From the NCBI GenBank assembly GCA_964446385.1, contig CAYUOH010000011.1, positions 16,965 through 80,964 on the forward strand: a stretch of 64,000 nt of DNA, written 5' to 3'. Each line of letters begins with the position of its first letter. Within the stretch, counting starts at the first letter, position 1. Positions 52,709 through 61,884 of the stretch are shown here, piece after piece. The notes below the pieces were generated by a model. That model was not told the origin of the DNA. It was given only the letters and a program-made list of their open reading frames with translations, and ran no database searches. The position numbers and the translations under genes are program-made. This stretch comes from CAYSRC01 sp964446385 (GTDB lineage: Bacteria > Bacillota > Clostridia > Oscillospirales > Ruminococcaceae).

Positions 52709-54094
52709 ATGAATAAATCTGAAAAAACGATGGATAAAATCGTTGCACTTTGCAAAAACCGAGGCTTCGTATACGCGGGCAGCGAAATTTACGGAGGCCT
52801 ATCCAATTCCTGGGATTATGGTCCTCTCGGTGTGGAATTTAAAAACAACGTCAAGAAGGCATGGCTGAAAAAGTTCGTGCAGGAGAGTCCTTATAATGTG
52901 GGCCTTGACGCAGCCATAATTATGAACCCGACTACATGGGTGACGACCGGACACGTTAGTTCATTCAGTGACCCCCTGCTGGACTGCAAGTCCTGCAAAG
53001 CCCGTCACAGAGCTGACAAGCTTATCGGTGATGCCTGCGCTGACGTCAACACGGACGCAATGTCCTTTGACGAGATGGATGCCTTTATTGCGGAGCACGA
53101 CGAGATCACATGCCCCATGTGCGGCAAGCATGATTTTACCCCCACCCGCAAGTTCAACCTTATGTTCAAGACCGCCATCGGCGTTACAGAGGACAGTAGC
53201 TCTATCTGTTATCTGCGTCCGGAGACTGCCCAAGGTATTTTTGTAAACTTTGCGAATATTGCCCGTACCACACGCAAAAAGCTGCCCTTCGGCGTATGCC
53301 AGGTTGGTAAGGCTTTCCGCAACGAAATCACTCCCGGTAACTTCACATTCCGTACTCGCGAGTTCGAGCAGATGGAATGCGAATTCTTCTGCAAGCCCGG
53401 CACCGACCTTGAATGGTTTGCCTATTGGAAGGAATTCTGCCGGAAATGGTTACTCGACTTGGGTATCTCGGAGAATAATCTTCGTCTGCGCGACCACGAA
53501 CCCGCTGAGCTGGCTTTCTATTCCCGTGCAACTACCGATATAGAATACTCCTTCCCGTTCACCGACTGGGGTGAGCTGTGGGGTATCGCCGACCGCACCG
53601 ATTACGACCTCGGCCGTCATCAGGAAGCCAGCGGCAAAGATCTTACATTTTTTGATCAGGAAACCAACGAGCACTACATTCCCTACGTTATTGAACCTTC
53701 CCTCGGCTGCGACCGTGTGGCTCTTGCGTTTCTGTGTGAAGCTTATGACGAGGAGCAGTTAGGCGAAGGCGACGTACGCACAGTTCTTCACCTTCATCCC
53801 GCCCTTGCCCCCTTCAAGGCCTGTGTCCTTCCGTTAAGCAAAAAGCTCGGCGAAAAGGCTCTTGCCATCCGCAACACGCTTTCCAAAGATTTCATGGTCG
53901 ACTACGACGAAGCCGGAAGCATCGGCAAACGTTACCGCCGACAGGACGAGATCGGTACTCCCCTTTGCATTACATACGACTTTGATTCCGAGAACGACGG
54001 CTGCGTTACCGTACGTGACAGAGATACTATGGAACAGATCCGCATGCCCATCAATGAGCTGACCGATTATATCAGAAAGGCTGTCGAGTTTTAA
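52709..54094 (+). CDS. glyS: glycyl-tRNA synthetase (dimeric class)
   Basis: Class II synthetase of the single-chain alpha2 type. The 461 residues begin with GFVYAGSEIYGGLSNSWDYG (about 18-37). The cysteine pairs CKSCK and CPMCG suggest a zinc site in the insertion. Motif 2 lies around RNEITPGNFTFRTREFEQME, with RPETAQGIFVNF before it, and motif 3 around EPSLGCDRVALAFL. The anticodon-binding domain occupies the last 100 residues. AAGGAG precedes the start. Its stop overlaps the ATP-grasp gene start by one base. Confidence 0.95.
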   Translation: MNKSEKTMDKIVALCKNRGFVYAGSEIYGGLSNSWDYGPLGVEFKNNVKKAWLKKFVQESPYNVGLDAAIIMNPTTWVTTGHVSSFSDPLLDCKSCKARHRADKLIGDACADVNTDAMSFDEMDAFIAEHDEITCPMCGKHDFTPTRKFNLMFKTAIGVTEDSSSICYLRPETAQGIFVNFANIARTTRKKLPFGVCQVGKAFRNEITPGNFTFRTREFEQMECEFFCKPGTDLEWFAYWKEFCRKWLLDLGISENNLRLRDHEPAELAFYSRATTDIEYSFPFTDWGELWGIADRTDYDLGRHQEASGKDLTFFDQETNEHYIPYVIEPSLGCDRVALAFLCEAYDEEQLGEGDVRTVLHLHPALAPFKACVLPLSKKLGEKALAIRNTLSKDFMVDYDEAGSIGKRYRRQDEIGTPLCITYDFDSENDGCVTVRDRDTMEQIRMPINELTDYIRKAVEF

Positions 54095-55107
54095 TGCATA
54101 AAATTCGCGTGTTTTTCAACAGACTCAGGACCATGAGCTTCAGGCGCATGGTCCTTTATGCAAAATTGGCTGCAGCGCAGTGCAAACGTCCGCTTGTGTT
54201 TGTACTTCTGGATATGTGTATCTGCAGTGTACGCTACGGCGTAGGATATCTTGACTATTACTCCTTTGGGTTCATTCACCAGAAGACTAAGGTAAGACGG
54301 ACATACATGACCATGGCCGACAACGTCGCTCTTGTCCGCCTGCTGAACGACCCCGATTACAAATACATATTTGAAGACAAGACCGAGTTTCTTGCGAAAT
54401 TTCCTGAATACGTAAAACGCGACTGGCTCGATCTCCGCAAAGCCTCCCCTGATGAGTTTTACGATTTTGTTTCGAAACATCCCGTATTCTTCGCCAAGGA
54501 AACCGATAATTTCGGCGGCATGGGCGTGAAACACATAAATACATCCGAAACTGATCTGACAGCTCTTTACGGCGATCTGCGCGATAAAAAGCTGTTCTGC
54601 CTGGAACAGCCCGTGATCCAACACCCGCAAATGAGCACACTGTGCCCGAGTTCGGTCAACACCATCCGTATGGTTACCGTGTTAAAGGATGGCGACGTTA
54701 CTCTGATGTACAGTCTTGTAAGAATGGGAAACGGAAGCAGTGCCGTAGACAACATCTCAAGCGGAGGAATGTATTCTCCTGTAAACTCTGAGGGCGTTAT
54801 CACCGCGCCGGCGTTCTGCGACAAAACAGGAAAGTTCTACGAAAACCATCCCGCGACCGGTATAAAGTTAGTCGGTTTTCAAATTCCGATGTTCGATGAG
54901 TCCACTGCTGAAGTTAAAAAGGCAGCCCTGGTCGTCCCCGAAATAAGATATATTGGCTGGGACGTTGCGATTTCCGAGAAAGGCCCTGTATTCATCGAGG
55001 GTAATACCTTCCCGAGCTACGATATGGTACAGAACTACGGCCATCTCGGCTCTGTAAAAACCGGTATCAAACCCCGGTTCGAAGAAATTCTTGGAATAAA
55101 AATTTAA
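54094..55107 (+). CDS. sugar-transfer-associated ATP-grasp family protein
   Basis: A 337-residue protein of the ATPgrasp_ST type. Members form carboxylate-amine or acyl-phosphate intermediates and are often found in polysaccharide or cell-wall loci. Recognisable stretches are FFAKETDNFGGMGVKHI (about 130-146), the hinge EQPVIQHPQM, VNTIRMVTVLKDGDV, and the magnesium-binding end GPVFIEGNTFPSYD (about 303-316). The N-terminal 60 residues are basic and partly hydrophobic. The start codon overlaps the glyS stop (TAATG), so expression is tied to glycyl-tRNA synthetase. Substrates unknown. Confidence 0.8.
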   Translation: MHKIRVFFNRLRTMSFRRMVLYAKLAAAQCKRPLVFVLLDMCICSVRYGVGYLDYYSFGFIHQKTKVRRTYMTMADNVALVRLLNDPDYKYIFEDKTEFLAKFPEYVKRDWLDLRKASPDEFYDFVSKHPVFFAKETDNFGGMGVKHINTSETDLTALYGDLRDKKLFCLEQPVIQHPQMSTLCPSSVNTIRMVTVLKDGDVTLMYSLVRMGNGSSAVDNISSGGMYSPVNSEGVITAPAFCDKTGKFYENHPATGIKLVGFQIPMFDESTAEVKKAALVVPEIRYIGWDVAISEKGPVFIEGNTFPSYDMVQNYGHLGSVKTGIKPRFEEILGIKI

Positions 55108-55116
55108 CCCGTACGC

Positions 55117-55150
55117 AAAAGGTCCTCCCTGACTGCAGGGGGGACCTTTT
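55117..55150 (+). terminator. terminator after the ATP-grasp gene
   Basis: AAAAGGTCC / GGACCTTTT with an inner CCCT/AGGG stem and a TTTT tail. Confidence 0.8.
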
Positions 55151-55255
55151 CCAGGAGGCATTATACAATATTTAGAGTTTCTCGCTTTTCACGGAATAAA
55201 AATCGACCATTTCTCCTCTGATATTTTCTTCGGGTATTCTCATTGAAAATGTATT

Positions 55256-56077
55256 ATGTCAAAGATTAAATTCGAAAACTGGAATCCATGGCACGGCTGC
55301 ACCAAGTATTCAGAGGGCTGCCGGTTTTGTTATGTCTACAGACAGGATGAGCGCTACGGAAGTTCCGTTGAATCACAGATTTGCAGAAAAACACAGGTTT
55401 TTAACCTGCCGATAAAAAGGAAGAGGGACAAAAGTTACAGAATCGAGCCGGGTTCGCTTGTATCCACCTGCTTTACCTCGGATTTTTTCATAAAAGATGC
55501 CGACGAATGGCGTGCTGATTGCTGGAAGATGATAAAGGAACGCAGCGACTGCCGCTTCTATTTCTTTACCAAACGTATAGAACGTTTTATGGAGTGCATT
55601 CCCGATGACTGGGGAGACGGCTACGATAATGTACTGATTGGCTGTACATGCGAAAACCAGGACAGAGTTGATTACAGGCTTCCGATTTTCATAAAGCTAC
55701 CCATAAAACATAAAAGTATAATAATTGCGCCTATGATAACCGCGGTAGACCTGAAAAACTATTTGATAGACGATATTGAAGAGGTAACCTGTTCCGGCGA
55801 ATCAGGGATTGATGTTCGTCCTCTGAATTACGATTGGGTGCTGGCCGTAAGAGAACAGTGTATTGAAAAGAATGTACCGTTTCTGTTTCATCAGACAGGT
55901 GCCTATTTCATAAAGGACGGAAAGAAATACCATATTCCAAGAAAACTGCAGGTTCCACAGGCACATAAGGCCAATATAGATTTCAGAATAAAAGAAGCGG
56001 CCCTACCTGAAACGTCCTCTTCCGTTTCGAATTTGACTCAGATTTCAATCTGGGACTATTTCGGTGATACTTATTAA
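55256..56077 (+). CDS. DUF5131 (phage Gp37/Gp68-like) family protein
   Basis: A 273-residue cytoplasmic protein of unknown function. The N-terminal NWNPWHGCTKYSEGCRFCYV (8-27) has a Cys-x7-Cys-x2-Cys arrangement shared by DUF5131 proteins and loosely resembling radical SAM enzymes. Further stretches are FFTKRIERF, VLIGCTCENQDRVDYRLP and CSGESGIDVRPLNYDWVL. The family occurs in phages and as solitary chromosomal genes. No phage gene is nearby. The start lacks a clear ribosome site. Confidence 0.8.
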   Translation: MSKIKFENWNPWHGCTKYSEGCRFCYVYRQDERYGSSVESQICRKTQVFNLPIKRKRDKSYRIEPGSLVSTCFTSDFFIKDADEWRADCWKMIKERSDCRFYFFTKRIERFMECIPDDWGDGYDNVLIGCTCENQDRVDYRLPIFIKLPIKHKSIIIAPMITAVDLKNYLIDDIEEVTCSGESGIDVRPLNYDWVLAVREQCIEKNVPFLFHQTGAYFIKDGKKYHIPRKLQVPQAHKANIDFRIKEAALPETSSSVSNLTQISIWDYFGDTY

Positions 56078-56161
56078 AGGAAAACTTAAGAGAATAGGCT
56101 TGATAAAATTTCATCCATCAAAACAGATTTTTGTTTTACTATTAGAATATAGTTCTTCATT

Positions 56162-56205
56162 AAAAAAATGACAGCCGTGCCTAGTAAAGTCGGGGCTGTC
56201 ATTTT
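56162..56205. terminator. bidirectional terminator
   Basis: AAATGACAGCC / GGCTGTCATTT stem with a 17-base loop. It has A- and T-rich flanks on both sides and lies between two convergent genes. Confidence 0.75.
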
Positions 56206-56230
56206 CCTTTATCGGGTTTTATTTGTGGGA

Positions 56231-57211
56231 TTATGCTTTTGTCGGCGAGTCGGATTCCTCTTCGCTTACAATACGTACCACCGTCTTTCCCCATTCTTCC
56301 GGCTCATTCTTAATTGGAGAATGAGCGGACTTTTCAAACCAGATCCACTCCTTGCGGGGAGCTTTCAGGTTGGAAAACCATGCTTCAGCAATGGGTATGG
56401 GGCAGTTCTGGTCGTGGCGACCATCGGTAAGGTACACCGGCATCTTAAGTTCCGGCAAACGTACAGAAAGGTTGATATCCACAACCTCTTCCCAAAGAGC
56501 GTTCAGGCTGAAGAACGCTCCTTTATAGTACTTCCACATATCCGCCAGGGAGTATTCCGGTGATTTAAGAATGGGGATCAAGACAGATTTTACTATGCCC
56601 TCGTTTTCACCGTAATCCTCGCCGCCGTATTTGGTCATCAGATTTCGCTGAACCATAAGGTCGTCAAGGCTGGCATAGTGTCCGTCCTTCGGCCAACCGA
56701 TTTTCTCAAGATCCGCAAGTGCCTTCTTGTCGCCGCGCCGGGTCGCCTCGTCCAAAACAAACCGATACGAAAACTTTTCGTTGTCAGCCCCGTTAACAAA
56801 CTGGCCCATACCGATATACACCGCGACATCGTCGGGATATCTTTCTGCAGTAAGGGAACCAAGGATGGATCCCCAGGAATGACCGACCATATATATTTTT
56901 GTTTTACGGAATCTGTCCTTCAGGTACAATAAAAGTTCGTGGCAGTCCTCAATCATCCTGTCGACAGATAGATCACACAGTTTCATGGACTTGTCCCAGC
57001 TGAGGCCCGCGCCCCGCTGATCCCAGCAGACCATGGTCGCGGTCTTCGCGATATCCGACTGGTATTTCAACACCCAGTGCCGGTCACAGACGCCGGGTCC
57101 GCCGTGTACAAACAGGATAACAGGTAAATTATCATCATCGGTGCGAATGCGGATATTCTGGCGCACACCGCCGATATTTACATATAGCTTTTCATCGATT
57201 GCGTAGTTCAC
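56231..57211 (-). CDS. proline-iminopeptidase-like alpha/beta hydrolase (paralogue)
   Basis: A 326-residue hydrolase related to the one at 29551-30522. It shares FVHGGPGVCDRHW, CWDQRGAGLSW, the nucleophile motif GHSWGS (GGSWGS in the other copy) and the histidine in FEKSAHSPIKNEPEEWG. The start is taken as GTG at 57211 because GGAGG lies 6 bases before it and homology begins there; the frame is open 23 codons upstream with no ribosome site. No transporter is attached to this copy. Whether it removes N-terminal proline or hydrolyses another amide or ester is not known. Confidence 0.83.
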   Translation of the reverse strand: MNYAIDEKLYVNIGGVRQNIRIRTDDDNLPVILFVHGGPGVCDRHWVLKYQSDIAKTATMVCWDQRGAGLSWDKSMKLCDLSVDRMIEDCHELLLYLKDRFRKTKIYMVGHSWGSILGSLTAERYPDDVAVYIGMGQFVNGADNEKFSYRFVLDEATRRGDKKALADLEKIGWPKDGHYASLDDLMVQRNLMTKYGGEDYGENEGIVKSVLIPILKSPEYSLADMWKYYKGAFFSLNALWEEVVDINLSVRLPELKMPVYLTDGRHDQNCPIPIAEAWFSNLKAPRKEWIWFEKSAHSPIKNEPEEWGKTVVRIVSEEESDSPTKA

Positions 57212-57354
57212 TGGATACCTCCGTGAGAGTTTTGGATAACAACTTTTTTTACTACATATATACTTCAAACTATTATACATGAATTATAACACAGACAGAT
57301 GTATCAAAAAATACCAAAGAATATGCTTCCTGACAAATAACAGGCCCTCTTCTT

Positions 57355-57382
57355 TTGACAGAACTGCTCTGCTTAGTATAAT
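57355..57382 (+). promoter_or_regulatory. promoter for the P-loop kinase gene
   Basis: Perfect -35 TTGACA (57355-57360) and perfect -10 TATAAT (57377-57382) with a 16-base spacer, about 48 bases before the ATG. Confidence 0.75.
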
Positions 57383-57430
57383 AAATTATGTATTATCCTA
57401 TCACTCTCCAATACGCGACGGAGGTTTCAT

Positions 57431-57931
57431 ATGAAAAACGTGGGTGTCGGCCGACGGATAATTGTGCTTGGGAGTTCCGGAAGCGGTAAAAGTACATTCG
57501 CAAAAGCTCTTCACGAACGTACCGGACTACCTCTCATTCATCTTGACAATATTTGGTGGAAGGCTGACAAAACACATATTACCCGGGAGGAATTTGACCT
57601 GATTCTGGAAAAAATATTGCAGCGTATCGAATGGATTATTGACGGAGACTACAGCAGAACCTATGAGACAAGAATCCGTTCATGTGACACTATTATCTTT
57701 CTGGACTACAGCGAAGAAGAATGCATGAACGGCATCAAGGAAAGAGTGGGACATATGCGGGCGGATATTCCCTGGGTTGATAATACCCTGGATCCCGAAC
57801 TTGTTAAGCTCGTTCGAAATTATCAGAAAGACAATCGGTCGGTATTATACGAATTATTCGATAAATATGCCAGTAAACAGGTTCTTATCTTCACTTCACG
57901 CTCTCAGGCTGACAATTGGCTGCTTGGGTGA
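57431..57931 (+). CDS. small P-loop NTPase, FlaR/topology-modulation type
   Basis: A 166-residue kinase-like protein related to adenylate/shikimate kinases and annotated elsewhere as DNA topology modulation protein FlaR. The Walker A is GSSGSGKST (about 15-23). LPLIHLDNIWWKADKTH (about 35-51) is the subfamily signature, and WIIDGDYSRTYETRI and IFLDYSEEECMNGIKERVG follow. The acceptor substrate is unknown; the topology role is an old inference. GGAGG lies at 6 bases. Single gene. Confidence 0.85.
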   Translation: MKNVGVGRRIIVLGSSGSGKSTFAKALHERTGLPLIHLDNIWWKADKTHITREEFDLILEKILQRIEWIIDGDYSRTYETRIRSCDTIIFLDYSEEECMNGIKERVGHMRADIPWVDNTLDPELVKLVRNYQKDNRSVLYELFDKYASKQVLIFTSRSQADNWLLG

Positions 57932-58280
57932 AAACTATTTTGTATTACGTCGAACTCCGATATGACTACATGCACAAAAAGGAAACCCACGAATCCGATT
58001 GCATCGATTGAATAGATTCTTTGATAAGACTAACTGATTACATGAGGTTCTTCATCTAGATTCGGTTAAATGGAGTGATAAATAGATACATTCTATACCC
58101 GTGACCGTTTAACATGGTTGTAATAAGTCATTAACGATAACTGCTGTATAAGGTAAAAAACAGCGAATACCGTTTAAACGAATAAAACTCCTTGAATAAG
58201 AAATCCAAACAGGACAGAAGTATCATAAAACGGAATAAGATATGAAGATTGCTTCATAAACAAACAAATGCCGATAAAAT
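57932..58280. other. AT-rich intergenic region, nothing recognised
   Basis: About 350 bases between the P-loop kinase gene and the liv terminator. No ORF with a ribosome site, no tRNA, no repeat and no near-consensus promoter is seen. It may hold a degraded remnant, but there is no positive sign of one. Confidence 0.4.
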
Positions 58281-58312
58281 AAAAAACAGCCCTGCACATC
58301 TGCAGGGCTGTT
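58281..58312 (-). terminator. terminator of the liv operon
   Basis: Perfect 12-base stem AACAGCCCTGCA / TGCAGGGCTGTT with a CATC loop and TTTTTTATTTTA on the minus strand. Confidence 0.92.
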
Positions 58313-58320
58313 GAGTTATG

Positions 58321-59019
58321 TCAGCCTCCTAAATAGGCCTTTTTTACGTTATCGTCGTTGAGGAGAGACTTTGCCTCGCCGGAAAGAACTATACGTCCCG
58401 ACTCCATAACGTAGCCCCTGTCGGCCACCTTGAGAGCCATCTGAGCATTCTGTTCAACAAGCAGGATTGTTGTCCCCGCCTTGTTAAGCTCGGAAATTAT
58501 ATCGAAAATCTGCTGCACAAGCAGAGGCGCAAGACCCATGGAAGGCTCGTCAAGCATCATAAGTTTGGGGTGGCACATAAGCGCGCGACCGATGGAAAGC
58601 ATCTGCTGCTCGCCTCCGGAAAGAGTTCCTGCTATCTGTCTGCGGCGCTCATAGAGACGCGGGAAACGGTCGTAAATATCCTGAATATCTGTTGCGGAAA
58701 CCTCTTTCTGGCTGAAAGCGCCCATCTCGAGGTTTTCCCTGACGGTCATCTGAAGGAAGATTCTACGACCTTCGGGGACGTGGGCAAGACCCTGTTCGAC
58801 AATCTTGTGGGGCTCCGTCTTAGCGATACTTTCACCCTGATAGACTATGTCACCGGTTTTGCTGCGAAGCAGACCGGAAACGGTCTTTAATATGGTTGAC
58901 TTGCCCGCACCGTTGGCACCTATAAGAGTGACGATTTCTCCGTCATTGACCTCGAATGTAACATCGTGGAGAGCGTGTATCTGTGAATAATACACATTGA
59001 TATCATCAACCTTAAGCAT
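58321..59019 (-). CDS. livF: branched-chain amino acid ABC transporter ATPase
   Basis: One of two ATPases of the Leu/Ile/Val importer. The 232-residue protein has Walker A GANGAGKST (about 34-42), the signature LSGGEQQMLSIGRALM, and Walker B LMMLDEPSMGLAPLLVQQIF. The LivF hallmark LAHVPEGRRIFLQMTVRENL occupies about 78-97. Its start overlaps livG by 8 bases. Last gene of livJHMGF, followed at once by a strong terminator. Confidence 0.95.
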   Translation of the reverse strand: MLKVDDINVYYSQIHALHDVTFEVNDGEIVTLIGANGAGKSTILKTVSGLLRSKTGDIVYQGESIAKTEPHKIVEQGLAHVPEGRRIFLQMTVRENLEMGAFSQKEVSATDIQDIYDRFPRLYERRRQIAGTLSGGEQQMLSIGRALMCHPKLMMLDEPSMGLAPLLVQQIFDIISELNKAGTTILLVEQNAQMALKVADRGYVMESGRIVLSGEAKSLLNDDNVKKAYLGG

Positions 59020-59869
59020 TGGCTACGTCCTCCTTCTTGCCGAGATAGGCCTCAATAACCAAAGGATTGTTCTTTATCTGGTTCGGAGTGCCCTTTGCGA
59101 TTATTTTACCGTAGTTTAGCACGGCAATACCGTCGCAGAGGTTCATAACGAGGTTCATGTCGTGTTCGATAAGAACGACGGCGATATGGAAGGTGTCGCG
59201 GATATAAAAGATATGCTCCAAAAGCTCCTGGGTTTCGCTGGGGTTCATTCCGGCGGCAGGCTCGTCAAGCAGAAGAAGCGACGGGTTTGTTGCAAGCGCA
59301 CGGACAATTTCCAGACGTCTCTGCGCGCCGTATGGCAGGCTTCCCGCTGGAGTATCCGCAAGTTTCTGCATATCGAATACCGAAAGAAGCTCCTCGGCTC
59401 TTTCATCTGCTATCTTTTCGTTTTTCCAGTACCGTGGAAGACGAAATATGCCTTCGGGGGTACTATAGTTAATACCCTGGCTGAGACCGATTTTTACATT
59501 GTCCAGCACCGAAAGATTTTTGAAAAGACGAATATTCTGGAAAGTACGGGCAATACCCATCTGGTTAAGCTGGAATGTGGATTTGCCCTTGGTATCCACG
59601 CCGTCAAGCATTATGATGCCGCGAGTAGGGGCGTAAACGTTGGTAAGAAGATTAAATATTGTAGTCTTGCCAGCACCGTTGGGACCGATAAGACCGGTAA
59701 TCTCGCTGCGTCCAACCGTAAGGTCAAAATCTTCAACCGCGGTAAGTCCACCGAAATCTATACCGAGATGTCTTGTCTCGAGTATCGGGGTTAAATCAAG
59801 GTCTTCCGGCCTCAAAAGAGCGGTAGATGGAAGCTGAACAAGAGAGGGGTTGTGAATACGGTTTGCCAT
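59012..59869 (-). CDS. livG: branched-chain amino acid ABC transporter ATPase
   Basis: Second ATPase of the importer, 285 residues. Walker A is GPNGAGKTT (about 62-70), GIARTFQNIRLF is the LivG signature, and Walker B is LLLLDEPAAGMNPSETQELL. IALVLIEHD-type switch residues appear as VVLIEHDMNLV. The N-terminal extension of about 28 residues is slightly longer than usual. GGAGG precedes the start; livM ends two bases upstream. Confidence 0.95.
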   Translation of the reverse strand: MANRIHNPSLVQLPSTALLRPEDLDLTPILETRHLGIDFGGLTAVEDFDLTVGRSEITGLIGPNGAGKTTIFNLLTNVYAPTRGIIMLDGVDTKGKSTFQLNQMGIARTFQNIRLFKNLSVLDNVKIGLSQGINYSTPEGIFRLPRYWKNEKIADERAEELLSVFDMQKLADTPAGSLPYGAQRRLEIVRALATNPSLLLLDEPAAGMNPSETQELLEHIFYIRDTFHIAVVLIEHDMNLVMNLCDGIAVLNYGKIIAKGTPNQIKNNPLVIEAYLGKKEDVANA

Positions 59870-59871
59870 GA

Positions 59872-60891
59872 TTATTTGCCCTCCTCTGCTTTTTGCTTTT
59901 TACGAAAAATCTTCTTGAGAATACCGGAAAGCGAGAATTCGTAGCCGCCGAGAAGACCGGTGGGCTTGAATATCATCACAACAACCAGCAGCAGCGAGTA
60001 TACGACAAGACGGTAGTCGCTGAATCCGCGGAGTACCTCGGGCAGGATGGTCAGCACGACCGCGGCAAGAACCGATCCGATAATGGAGCCCATGCCGCCC
60101 AGAACAACCATTACAAGAATTTCAATCGAACGGTTGAAATCAAAACTTGCGGGCTCTATCTGACCGACGTATCCGGCATATAGGGATCCGGCAACACCGG
60201 CAAAGAATGCTGCCAGAGCAAAGGCCAGAGTCTTGAAGTACGTTGTGTTGATGCCGCAGCTTTCGGCGGCTATTTCATTTTCACGTATGGACATAATCGC
60301 GCGTCCGCCCTTGCTGCGGGTAAGAGTGAATATAACGAATATTGTGAATACGGAAATCCAGTATACCCATGTGAAATTGGTTTCACGGGGAATCTGCTGA
60401 ATACCGGCAGGACCGGCAACAATAAAAGAATTGACCTTATCGGGATTATCGATATAGATATTCTGAAGAATAACGCGGATCATCTCACCGGCGGCAAGCG
60501 TGATTATCGCAAGATAGTCACCGTGAAGACGCAGTGCGGGAAGGCCGACAATTATACCCACTATAGCGGCAGCAATCCCTGCTATCAGTATGGAAATAGC
60601 GAAAGCCAGGGTGGTGTTTTCCATGTGGACCATCTTTGTAAATATGGCGGTGATGTATGCGCCGACAGCCATGAATCCGGCATGGCCCAGTGGAAGCTGG
60701 CCCAGAAAGCCACAGGTAAGGTTAAGACTTACGGCGGCCACAACATATATTCCCGCGTTAAGTATAAATCCGCGATAAGCGCGGGGAATGATGCCTCCTG
60801 TAATCATATAGTTTACAACAAGGTATAGCGCTACAATCATAGCAGCGTTAATCAGATATCCGGATAAGGAGAGATATTTACGTTTTTTCAT
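59872..60891 (-). CDS. livM: branched-chain amino acid ABC transporter permease
   Basis: Permease subunit with about nine membrane segments, 339 residues. LivM signatures are LNLTCGFLGQLPLGHAGFMA (about 56-75), GLPALRLHGDYLAIITLAAG and VVLGGMGSIIGSVLAAVVLT. The C-terminus is basic and cytoplasmic. The start is taken at ATG 60891 because GGGAG lies 8 bases before it; an in-frame ATG two codons earlier is only 2 bases from that site. Confidence 0.93.
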   Translation of the reverse strand: MKKRKYLSLSGYLINAAMIVALYLVVNYMITGGIIPRAYRGFILNAGIYVVAAVSLNLTCGFLGQLPLGHAGFMAVGAYITAIFTKMVHMENTTLAFAISILIAGIAAAIVGIIVGLPALRLHGDYLAIITLAAGEMIRVILQNIYIDNPDKVNSFIVAGPAGIQQIPRETNFTWVYWISVFTIFVIFTLTRSKGGRAIMSIRENEIAAESCGINTTYFKTLAFALAAFFAGVAGSLYAGYVGQIEPASFDFNRSIEILVMVVLGGMGSIIGSVLAAVVLTILPEVLRGFSDYRLVVYSLLLVVVMIFKPTGLLGGYEFSLSGILKKIFRKKQKAEEGK

Positions 60892-60904
60892 CGTCATTTC
60901 TCCC

Positions 60905-61771
60905 TTATACCTTTTCGGACACGTTCTTACCGAGCAGACCTGTAGGCTTGATCAGCAGAGTGATAATGAGGATTCCGAAAACAATGGCGTCAGAAATCTG
61001 AGAATTGACGCTCTTTACAAGTGCCTCGGCAATGCCTATGGCAAAGGCGCCAACAACAGCACCGGGGATACTTCCGATACCGCCAAGAACCGCGGCCACA
61101 AAGGCCTTCAAGCCGAGCATCGAGCCCATGGTGGGCTTAACCTGGGGGTAACTGCAGCAGTAAAGAATCGCGGCAACGGCGGCAAGGGCCGAACCTACCG
61201 CGAACGTAAATGATATTGTGTTATTAACATTAACTCCCATCAACTGAGCAGCGTCCGTATCCTCGGATACAGCACGCATCGCGCGGCCCATTCTGGTCTT
61301 GTTTACTAGAAAACTGAGCACCAACATAAGCACGACTGAAATTACGATGGTAACCAGCGTAGTATACTCCACCTTCTGGTTTCCGATGGTGAAATACCCG
61401 GAAATGAGGGTGGGAAAAGGCTTCGCCGCAGAGGAGAATATAAGCTGTGCAAGGTTTTCGAGCAAAAGCGAAATACCTATGGCGGAAATCAGCAGGGATA
61501 TTCTGGGACTGCTTCGCAGAGGTTTGTAGGCCACCTTTTCGATTATAACGCCGAGGGCGATGCAGCACAGAACCGTCAACAGCAGCGACATCCATACCGG
61601 AAGCTTAAGCGCGGAAATCGTAAACCACGCCACATAAGAACCGACCATTATAATGTCACCGTGTGCAAAGTTTATCAGCTTGATAATGCCGTAAACCATG
61701 CTGTATCCTAGAGCGACAAGGGCGTAAATACTGCCGACATGTATACCGTTCAACAGGTGAGAAATAATCAT
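60905..61771 (-). CDS. livH: branched-chain amino acid ABC transporter permease
   Basis: Permease subunit of 288 residues with about eight membrane segments. The N-terminal HLLNGIHVGSIYALVALGYS (5-24), MVYGIIKLINFAHGDIIMVG (25-44) and the central AVLGGIGSIPGAVVGAFAIG are LivH motifs. An AAGGATG ribosome site lies upstream. It is separated from livJ by 113 bases containing a strong hairpin, so the permease/ATPase genes may be expressed at a lower level than the binding protein. Confidence 0.95.
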   Translation of the reverse strand: MIISHLLNGIHVGSIYALVALGYSMVYGIIKLINFAHGDIIMVGSYVAWFTISALKLPVWMSLLLTVLCCIALGVIIEKVAYKPLRSSPRISLLISAIGISLLLENLAQLIFSSAAKPFPTLISGYFTIGNQKVEYTTLVTIVISVVLMLVLSFLVNKTRMGRAMRAVSEDTDAAQLMGVNVNNTISFTFAVGSALAAVAAILYCCSYPQVKPTMGSMLGLKAFVAAVLGGIGSIPGAVVGAFAIGIAEALVKSVNSQISDAIVFGILIITLLIKPTGLLGKNVSEKV

Positions 61772-61816
61772 AATAACACATCCTTAATGCTTTTATATCT
61801 GCCCTAAATACTGATA

Positions 61817-61847
61817 GTGTGCCCTCTGATTTTATCAGAAGGCACAC
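61817..61847 (-). other. intercistronic hairpin between livJ and livH
   Basis: GTGTGCC..TCTGAT / ATCAGA..GGCACAC makes a near-perfect stem of about 13 pairs with a TTT loop. On the minus strand it is followed by ACTATCAG rather than a T-run, so it looks more like a 3'-end stabiliser or partial attenuator than a full terminator. Confidence 0.75.
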
Positions 61848-61884
61848 CATTAGTCAAAACAAAACAGACAGGGAAAACGTTGAA

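Noticed and set aside
55256..56077. Prophage remnant around the DUF5131 gene
   Set aside because: Neighbours are glyS/ATP-grasp and a hydrolase; no integrase, capsid or attachment repeat is seen.
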